Shown here: piece by piece, positions 56,957 to 64,000 of the stretch
How positions within the stretch are numbered: position 1 is the stretch's first letter
How the letters are laid out: each line of letters opens with the position of its first letter
Source: Paramyrothecium sp. XJ0827
Lineage: Eukaryota > Ascomycota > Sordariomycetes > Hypocreales > Stachybotryaceae
Assembly (NCBI GenBank): GCA_020881915.1
Contig: JAJFPB010000007.1
Coordinates: 4,092,001 to 4,156,000 of the forward strand
DNA length: 64,000 bases
Direction of reading: 5' to 3'
Position numbers and translations under genes: made by a program
The notes under the pieces: generated by a model
Told to the model about the DNA's origin: nothing
The model's database searches: none
The model's input: only the letters and a program-made list of their open reading frames with translations

Positions 56957-57601
56957 CTAAGGGAGCATGGGAAGATCCCACGACGCTGCGGCCTCGGCCT
57001 CGAGGCTCGCCAACCGGTCGGCCAGGTGCTCCGTCTCCACATCGGCCTGGATCAGCTTGTGCTTGAAACCGGACCGCCGCTTCGTCTCGTCAGTAATGTC
57101 CCGGACATTATCTGCGTAAAAGGGCCGCACGTCCAGAACGGCCCTCTCGGTCAACTCCCAGTCCACCTCGTCCTCGCGTTGTCGCCAACCTCGACGACGT
57201 TGAAGCCGGACTTGTAGACGAGCGCGCCAGCCAGTGTCGTCACGAGCTGCTCCGCCAGCTGTAGCTGGCCTGGCTTCCACGTGCGGATCGCAATCTTGGA
57301 CACCATCTCCACCGGGATGTTGAGCGACGCGAGAATGCTTATCGTCAGCCCGAGCGGCTTGTTGCTCGTCGAGCTCGCGTGCTTGCTCAGGCGCTCCCTG
57401 AGGTTGCTGGAGCACCCCACGTACATCGGGCATTGTCGCTGGCGCACCGTGCCTGTCGGATCGAGCCCGCGCCGCGCCGCCCACGGAAAGCATTTGTGCT
57501 GTTGGCTGGCGAGCCATCGATGTGAGATGTTTAGATGTGAGATATTTGTGGATGAGGATGAGGATGTGCAGAAAGGGCAGGGACGGTCCGCGCCTTCTCA
57601 T
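56957..57601 (-). pseudogene. GIY-YIG nuclease-like protein with frame break
   Basis: One minus-strand frame (to 57151) carries MYVGCSSNLRERLSKH, then AEQLVTTLAGALV and GFNVVEVGD. This is the Y.G...L..RL..H, Glu and Asn pattern of GIY-YIG endonucleases, which cut DNA using a metal and a Tyr/Arg pair. That frame lacks an ATG upstream but is open back to about 57600. Near 57180 the coding signal passes into another frame that continues DEVDWELTERAVLDVRPFY to the stop at 56957. The break could be a one-base indel or an undetected splice. GIY-YIG domains occur in repair proteins, homing endonucleases and Penelope-like retroelements; no reverse transcriptase is seen here. Confidence 0.5.
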
Positions 57602-58615
57602 CTTCCTTCCTGTCGCTGTACCTAATGCTGAACGCCCTTACCGCATTGTGCTGTGAGTATGCTTCTGCGATGTGGTTTGAAAATGAGTTGTTCTCGCAAG
57701 TCTTTATACCTGATACGATTTACCTTACAGCTGCACATACGCTGAGGTCCGCCGTGTACGTTGACCGCAGAATGACAAGCCAAAGCATCCGTAACAACAA
57801 GTCACAGAGGGGACAAGTGATTGGAATTGACGTGGACAGTCACAGATCGCATATCCGGCCGTGCGGTAGATGTGGGCTCGATGCAGTCAAGACATGGTGG
57901 GTTCACGAGCAGCAGGTGAGGGTTCATGCAGTCACTGGGGAAGACAATGTCTGAGCACAATGTATATTCAGTGTGCAAGACTCAGTCCACCATGTACTCC
58001 GATTGTTCAGCTTCCAGCTTCTCAGCCTCCTCCAGTTATTGCGGGTCGTTCGATTCGATCGCTCATCAGATGTTGCACGGCCGGGTAGCTTATTCAACCG
58101 ATCGTTCGTCAAACGTTGAGTGATAGCCGAGATGTACCCTACTCATGTTAGCACGCGGTCGTGGTCGCGTACCGCAGTTACTTACCTTGTGTGGTCGCGG
58201 ACAATACCAAGCAGTCAGGTTAGGCCCAGTCGCGGACGTGCAGTCAAATGCCCGTCAGATGTTCGCGGTCGGCCAGGGTCCAGACTTTCGTAATGACAGC
58301 TCAATGACAATGATACTCATCGGATAATCCACGGGCACGATCCAGTCATTGAAGACTCCACGATCAAAGGCTCGTCGGGACGTATTCACTAGCTGCCGCG
58401 GAACAATAGATTGCTCGAACGTATTCTCATGATCATGCTTGGGCAGGGAACATTCACCAACTCGTGACGTTCACTCGGCCCTGCTTCGGTTGCTGCGGAA
58501 CAACATTCACGAATGCTCGGAAAGTATTCACACAGTCGGCCACTAAGGCCAGTCACGCACCAATTCACACTTGACGTTGGTCCAGCGGAACGGTAAGGTG
58601 AGGGAAAGGACATTA
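57602..58615. other. Gap holding one arm of a long-range inverted repeat (about 57893-58010)
   Basis: No gene is supported. The segment around 57893-58010 (TGAGGGTTCATGCAGTCACTG and onward) recurs in inverted orientation at about 62300-62395 inside the tandem-repeat array. Confidence 0.6.
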
Positions 58616-59461
58616 TCAAATGGCGTCGCCAATATCCAAGTCCTTCTCCGTGGTTTGCGCGCCAAGGAGCTCACTAAACGTTTCCTCCTCTACCAAGAAG
58701 GGATTCCTCGGGATAGGCGTATTCTTAGCGCCAGCCTGCTTCCAGTTCTTACCGGAATTCCTGCCGTGGCCGTCCGGGGCAGCATCAGCACAGCGCGTAT
58801 GTCCGGCGGAATCGACGTCGACGAGCTCGTCTTCATCATCTTTCAGCTCGACAACCTTCCTCTTGCGACCGACGGGATTAATATTCCGCAGCGCGCTGTC
58901 GAGCAGGTTCCGACGGTACATGATGCCGCCGAAGCTGCTCATACCGGAATTCCTGCCGTGGCGGTCCGGGGCAGCATCAGCGGAGCGCGTGTATCCGGTG
59001 GAATCGACGTCGACGAGCTCGTCTTCATCGTCTTCCAGGTCGACAACCTTCCTCTTGCGACCGACGGGATTAATATTCCGCAGCGCGCTGTCGAGCAGGC
59101 TCCGAGGGCCCATGATGCCGACGAAGCTGCTCTCGCCGGTGCTGCGCTCGATGCTCTCCGCGACCTGTTCGATGGTCCTTCGGCCGCCGACAAAGGAGAA
59201 GCTGTTTGGCCCGATGGGATCGTTGGGTACGATGAAGTTGCCCTTGGCCAGGCTCCTGGACGGAGCCGTGACCTGGAGCTGGTTGCCGGAAAAGTCAAGG
59301 TTAATATCCTTGACAATGGCCGGTTCCGACCTGGTAAATCGTGCCACGGCGTTGGAGCCCTTAGCCGACTGTCCCTGGTTTTGGCGTTTGTCTGCCTGCG
59401 AACCTGTCTGATTCTTCGGGCGACTGCCATCGGTGGGCTTGTTGGCGTTGTCGTCTGCCAT
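58616..59461 (-). CDS. Unknown 281-residue protein with internal 64-codon duplication
   Basis: The start ATG is at 59461 (MADDNAN); upstream in-frame codons are encoded by a (GT)n microsatellite and are unlikely to be translated. Two adjacent in-frame copies of a 192-bp unit (58750-58941 and 58942-59133) encode LLDSALRNINPVGRKRKVV followed by an acidic EDELVDVDS stretch and HGRNSG. The basic GRKRK next to acidic runs suggests nuclear or nucleic-acid-associated function. No domain is recognised and the protein is largely hydrophilic. The repeat units remain very similar at the DNA level, implying recent duplication or conversion. Confidence 0.5.
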   Translation of the reverse strand: MADDNANKPTDGSRPKNQTGSQADKRQNQGQSAKGSNAVARFTRSEPAIVKDINLDFSGNQLQVTAPSRSLAKGNFIVPNDPIGPNSFSFVGGRRTIEQVAESIERSTGESSFVGIMGPRSLLDSALRNINPVGRKRKVVDLEDDEDELVDVDSTGYTRSADAAPDRHGRNSGMSSFGGIMYRRNLLDSALRNINPVGRKRKVVELKDDEDELVDVDSAGHTRCADAAPDGHGRNSGKNWKQAGAKNTPIPRNPFLVEEETFSELLGAQTTEKDLDIGDAI

Positions 59462-59463
59462 TG

Positions 59464-59500
59464 CGTGTGTGTGTGTGTGTGTGTGTGGTGTGTGTGTGTT
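59464..59500. repeat. (GT)n microsatellite
   Basis: An almost pure GT run with one GGT interruption lies directly upstream of the unknown minus-strand gene's start codon. Confidence 0.9.
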
Positions 59501-59805
59501 TCTGAAGATGGAAGAAGAAGAAGGTGAAAGAGGGGTCACAATAACAGTGGAATCGCCAATGGATACACAAGACTCACCGCCCGGGGTGAGGAAAAAGTGA
59601 GGTTGTCATGACGGACTGTCAGGTTGTACTGCGCAGCTGTTTGGCCCGCGAGAACCTCTGCCAACTGGGGTATTGTATACATGCCGGCTGTCCGGTGGAT
59701 ACAAACGCCCGGCGGCAGAATAATACGAAATTTTAAGTACTACAGACGGACCAGTGACCGTTTGTCATCTCAACACCATCACAACATCGTCAAAACATCA
59801 GCACC

Positions 59806-61441
59806 ATGTCCCAACCATCAAAGGCAAACGCTGAGCCAGTAGCAGACTGGCGAACAAAGCTGCCGATAGCCTTCGGCCTGCCGCTTGATGACCCGTTCAA
59901 CGCGGGTCAGAGGCGAGCATGGATGTTGGCCTACTTTCAACACTTGTCCCCCGGCTTGACACAGCACCAGTTCGACGACATGCTGTCTCGAGCGGAGACG
60001 AACGTGTGCCTCCGTAGCTTCGCCTGCTCGGAGACGCAGATCCGGACGAACCACTTTCTGCATCGCGTCGATGCGATGTGCTGGATCGGCTTCTGTGAGT
60101 CCCCTGCCCCGTTTGATGTCCAAGCTAACACATACAGTTTCCCGTACATTGAAGCGCAACCCGGTCCCCAAGTGGCCTTTCATGGCCTACAACCGCAGCA
60201 AACGCGACCTCGAGGAGGAGCCCATGTCTGCCATTTTTGCAGCGTGGTACAGGAAACATGTCCCCACGCTCGTGCGGGAGGATGTTGTTCGAGCGATCGA
60301 GGGCGGGGACCAGTCCCTCGCAATGTTCGGCGCCCAGCTCGACATGCTCAAGCTCGACCCCAGCCCAGGCGAGCCCAGCGAAGCTCCCAAGTCCGAGCTG
60401 AGCAAATCTCGATGGGTCGACGACCCGGACCTGCCGCCCGTGCCTGCAGCAGCGTCGTCTGTGCCTACCAAGCAAGACCAGGCCGGTCCAAAGGCGGGCG
60501 CCGTCTCCCAGCGCGAGCAACTTGCCTCGTCGTGGGGTCGTACCCTGCGCCCGAAGCCGGCTGTGGATGAAGACGGGCGTTTGCTGTCGCGTTTCGATGC
60601 GCTTCGTCGTCGGGTCATGGAAGAGCAGGCTTCCCAGTCTCGACAGGCCCAGCAGGCTTCGACGGCTGTAAAGACTCCCGTGTCGCTGCCAGATAAAGCC
60701 TCGACGGCCACACCATCGCGCCAGCAGGCGTCGTCCAAGCCTGCATCTGTGAAGACTCCCGTCTCGCAGTCCTCTGCAAAGAGTCCTGCCTCGCAGAAGG
60801 ACGTGAAGATGCATGTCTCGCAGCCCGTCAATGCCCAAGCCGGAGCCTCAAGCAAGCAAGCTTCGAGCACCGGCTCCGCCCAAGCCTCGCTGGACACTCA
60901 ACCCGCCGCACCTCCCGCACCCTTAGATGTCTCGCGGCGTCGCATGCTGCACGACTTTGAAGCAGCGGTGTGGTTCGAGTTGAACCAAGAGGCCGGCGTT
61001 GCCGGCTTTGTCGGCTGGGAACCGTTCTCGGGACCCATGCAGCTCACGTTTCCCCAGGGCTTCATCGTTGGACACCTGCGCAATAGTGCTTTCTGTCGCC
61101 GGATCAACTCCGAGATGCCTGGTGTGATGTACCTGGTGGACAACGACGCGCGAGGCCAGTGCCGCCTGCGTGTCCAGCTGAACCCGGCGCATTCCAATTC
61201 GCTCGAGCTCAACGTGCTTTTAATGCTCAAGTTGCGCCAGCTTTGGATCATGCTGGTCGGCTGGGCACGTCAGGTGTGGATTAGCTTCACGGCCGGGCCC
61301 AATGCCTTCATTCCTCTGGATAAGTGGATTGACACGGACATGTGCCATTCGTTGCTGCTGCTCCGTGGTCTGGAGGTTCGCGGGCTCCATGCCGAGCTCC
61401 GTGACTTGTCCATGCAACTGCAATCGGCGCAGAAGCAATAG
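59806..61441 (+). CDS. Unknown 530-residue protein with Ser/Gln/Lys-rich centre
   Basis: Exons 59806-60094 and 60138-61441, with a 43-bp intron (GTGAGT/TACAG), join as CWIGF-FSRTLKRNPVPKWPF. Residues 1-150 are a folded, helix-rich region (FGLPLDDPFNAGQRRAWMLAYFQHLSPGL). Residues ~190-370 are low-complexity with repeated KTPVS(L/Q) and SAK/ASQ blocks. Residues ~375-530 form a second folded domain (MLHDFEAAVWFELNQEAGVAGFVGWEPFSG ... QLWIMLVGWARQVWISF). I know no family of this layout. It is the best-preserved gene of the GC-rich block and is probably expressed, since the intron is well formed. Confidence 0.6.
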
Positions 61442-61860
61442 CTCGATAGGCCGCCCGTAGACTGACTTTCGTATGACTGTTGGACTTTCGTTCTTGATGA
61501 CTTTGCCTGTCACTTGACGACCCTTGATGTCACCATCTCGTTGACCTTGATGTCTTGATGTCATAAATCTCGATGACCTTGTCTGTCACTTGACGACCGT
61601 TGATATTATATCTTGATGACTTTATCTGTCACTTGATCGACCGTTGATGCCATATCTCGACGATATATCTGTCTTGATCGACCGTTGATATCACATCTCG
61701 ACGATTTACCTGTCTTGATCGACCGTGATGTCACCCTAGGCTTGATGACCGTCGACCCGTCTGCAAGTGCGAATGCACGTAAGTCTCTCCTACGCCGTCC
61801 TTGTTCTTAGCTAACCCTTCTAGTGACTACTCGAGCGATCGAAGCGACCGGAATAATGGG
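61442..61860. repeat. ~40-bp tandem repeats after the 530-residue gene
   Basis: From about 61490 to 61745, units of the type CTTGATGACCTTGTCTGTCACTTGACGACCGTTGATAT recur with decay. They are probably non-coding. Confidence 0.65.
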
Positions 61861-62550
61861 GACATGGATTGGTGTTGTAGACTGAATATACATTGCTGCT
61901 CGTGGACATCGCTGCATTCCTCGGTGACTGTATGCTGCCGTGAACCAACCATGTCTTGACTGCATGCACTTGCTGCTGTGAACCAACCATGTCTTGGCTG
62001 CATGCACCTGCTGCTGTGAACCAACCATGTCTTGACTGCATCGGAGGGCATGGACTGGGTCTTGCACATTGAACATATATTCTACTTGGAGGCTGAACAA
62101 CTGGAGGCTGAACATCGGAGGGCATGGTGGACTGGGTCTTGCACACTGAATACACATTTTGCTTGGGCTGAACAATCGAAGGACATGGTGGACTAGGTCT
62201 CGCACACTGAATACACAATCTGCTTGGAGGCTGAACAATCGAAGGGCATGGTAGACTGGGTCATGCACACTGAATATACATTTTACTTGGAGGCTGAACA
62301 ATCGACGAACATGGTGACTGGGTCTTGCACACTGAATATATAATATGCTCGGACATTGTCTTCCCCAGTGACTGCGTGAACCCTCACCTGCTGCCCTTGA
62401 ACGAATTCGTCCAGTGATGTACGCTGTGAACGATTCCTCCAGTGATGTATGCTGTGAACGATTCCTCCAGTGATGTATGCTGTGAACGATTCCTCCAGTG
62501 ATTTGTGCCGTGAATGACTTCGTCCAGTGATGGTACGAATCTATATCCAC
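61861..62550. repeat. Complex tandem-repeat array (36-, ~62- and 28-bp families)
   Basis: Three unit types follow each other: a 36-bp unit with GCTGTGAACCAACCATGTCTTG (about 61940-62040), a ~62-bp unit with GGAGGCTGAACAATCGAAG and CTTGCACACTGAATA (about 62060-62345), and a 28-bp unit with GAACGATTCCTCCAGTGATGT (about 62400-62515). A 247-codon minus-strand ORF across the array is produced by the repeats and is not called as a gene. Confidence 0.8.
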
Positions 62551-63495
62551 CCCTACCTACGTGTTCTCTTGAAGTGACTGTATATACTACGAACTAACCT
62601 GAGCATAGGTGGGTTGCTAATGTTGTTCTGCCTTATCTAAGTTATATATCTACTATTGGAGCCAGGACTGCCTTGTACTTGGATGTTATTAGCTATGTTA
62701 CCTGACTTTAGCTCTGCCTAGAGTATATTGGGTTCCTATCTGGACTATTCTGTCCCTGATAGTAAGTAATTGTCTAGGACTGAGCTAGATATATTATGCT
62801 TTACTAATCACATTCCTATGATTGATTGGAGCGCTGTTCTGTTTGTGAATATTGCTCCCCGGTAATTGCATTAATACTTGCTTTGTATGTGGCTTTTGTA
62901 CTGAACCTACTAGCTTAGTCTTATTGTAATAATGATTGATTATATAGTGCCTATTCTGAACCCTTGTATTTATCTACCTTAGTATTCCTATAATTAGGGC
63001 TATAGATATGTGAGGATCCTTAATCTCTACCTCCTAACCCTCGCTGAGTTATATATTACTGACCCCAATGGATATGTCTGCCTTGGTTATAAAGCGCAAG
63101 GTCGACTTAAGGGGCTTGGTAATAATAAGGTTGGGGCCTCCTATGTCTGTAAGTACTAGATTATTGCCGATTGTTACGTAAACGTTGTATATAGTTAAGT
63201 CACGCCCCGCAAGGAGATCTAATAAGAACCGGGCTAGCTGTGGCTTGTGGCTAATAAGCTCAGTGTGCGCGCGATCGAGATAGTCTTTGGGCCTGGGGTT
63301 GTTGTATTGCAAGAGTGTGTGTAGGGCGAGATATGTAGTAGCCTTGATGATGTAAGATGGGGAGTAGCTAATGAGGTACTCCATTGAGCCAGAGATGTAC
63401 TTGGCTACCTAATGGGGTACTGATCTGCTGTGGTACGTAAGGCCACTTTAGACTTAGTATAGCCTAGGTAGAACCTTGCCGGTGCTTAGTTTATG
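62551..63495. other. AT-rich decayed region
   Basis: TA-rich sequence with frequent TAG/TAA in all frames. One minus-strand frame (63384-63049) retains protein-like sequence (LALHTLLQYNNPRPKDYLDRAH) and is probably the 3' continuation of the edge gene, separated from it by TAG codons. Confidence 0.5.
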
Positions 63496-64000
63496 CTACA
63501 TTAGGTTGTAGAACGCTATTAATAATAATGCGAGGTTGGCTATGGGGTTGGGCCTAAGGATATGCCACGTGCTGGTGGGCGGGCTTATGATGTACTTGTT
63601 GTACTTGGCCTCGGAGATGCGGAGTACTAGGCGTGCTATGAACCTGGAGGGCTCTTGATCTATAAGTATTGCGAGGAACTGGCTAATGGCTTGGCGGGTC
63701 TCCTTTTGGTCGCCAGATGCCTTAGCTAATGAGATGGCTAGTATTGCCTCGGCTGTGGACCGGGATGCTTTGGCTGTGGATAGGGAGGCTTTGGCTGTAG
63801 ATAAGGAGGCTTTGGCTGCAAATAAGGAGGCTTTGGCTGTAAAAGCCTTAGCTATCTCTTTAGCTAGCGTTGTCTTGGCCGCGGATAAGGAGGCTTCTGC
63901 TATAGATAAAGAAGCTTTGGCCGTAGATAAAGAGGCTTTGAGGGCTATTACCCTGTACTGCGCTATCCTTTGTTCTTGGGCCTTATTGGAGAGGGTATCC
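63496..64000 (-). pseudogene. Partial gene with 7-residue repeats, runs off the right edge
   Basis: The minus-strand frame is open from the window end to a TAG at 63498-63496. It begins with a run of heptad-like units (KASLSTA, KASLFAA, EASLSAA), followed by QKETRQAISQFLAILIDQEPSRFIARLVLRISEAKYNKYI. After the TAG the same frame continues with three more TAG stops and then sequence at 63384-63049. All stops being TAG fits C-to-T/G-to-A decay of CAG or TGG codons. The family is not recognised; a repeat-borne gene damaged by RIP is likely. Confidence 0.45.
63755..63945. repeat. 21-bp tandem repeats
   Basis: Units like GCTTTGGCTGTAGATAAGGAG recur about nine times with an interruption near 63840-63880. 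They encode the 7-residue repeats of the edge gene on the minus strand. Confidence 0.85.

Noticed and set aside
62395..62530. Regular 28-bp repeats resembling a CRISPR array
   Set aside because: Units are directly adjacent without unique spacers, and the genome is eukaryotic; this is a minisatellite.
61807..62550. 247-codon minus-strand ORF
   Set aside because: It is translated tandem repeat (recurring VYSVCKTQ / QCARPSPPCP) with no independent coding evidence.

Overview
This window is nuclear DNA of a filamentous ascomycete, most likely a sordariomycete and possibly hypocrealean. The genes carry short GT-AG introns of about 45-90 bp. The families are typically fungal: NR-PKS, Zn2Cys6 regulator, DUF7708, NCS1 permease, DMATS and HET remnants. 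Dead repeats are AT-rich and full of TAG/TAA stops, as repeat-induced point mutation (RIP) produces. Exon boundaries below were worked out by hand from reading frame, splice signals and family resemblance; no search or RNA evidence was available.

Layout. 0-9 kb holds ordinary genes: an AAA ATPase, a DUF7708 protein and an NCS1 permease. 9-22 kb is gene-poor and littered with remnants (MFS, questin oxidase, HET, acid trehalase) and a MITE-like element, with three intact-looking genes: a four-cysteine small secreted protein, a short-chain dehydrogenase and a type II membrane protein. 22-48 kb reads as a biosynthetic gene cluster: a non-reducing PKS (SAT-KS-AT-PT-ACP-ACP-CMeT) with no release domain, a family-2 glycosyltransferase, a myo-inositol-1-phosphate synthase, an MFS exporter, an AflR-type Zn2Cys6 regulator, an enoyl-reductase gene overlapping a carnitine-acyltransferase-like gene, an O-methyltransferase, and a decayed DMATS prenyltransferase. 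48.3-51.3 kb is a complete but RIP-damaged Mutator-like transposon with 98-bp terminal inverted repeats and a 10-bp target duplication.

51.4-61.5 kb is a GC-rich block of genes I cannot assign to known fungal families. It holds an SR/RG-tailed protein broken by a 16-bp duplication, a small AT-hook-like protein, a helicase-like protein, a GIY-YIG-like protein with a frame break, a protein built on a 64-codon duplication, and a 530-residue protein. Minisatellites and an inverted repeat copy surround them. 61.4-64 kb is tandem repeats followed by AT-rich decayed sequence and the end of a gene with 7-residue repeats.

How the genes may work together (inference). The PKS cannot release its own product. 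The acyltransferase keeps its catalytic EHxxxD motif and belongs to a family that, when fused to some fungal PKSs, moves the product onto polyols. The inositol synthase in the same cluster would supply such a polyol. A polyketide-inositol ester or glycoconjugate, exported by the MFS protein under control of the Zn2Cys6 factor, is the most interesting testable reading. The GC-rich 51-61 kb block is the best candidate for an undescribed mobile or virus-derived element.
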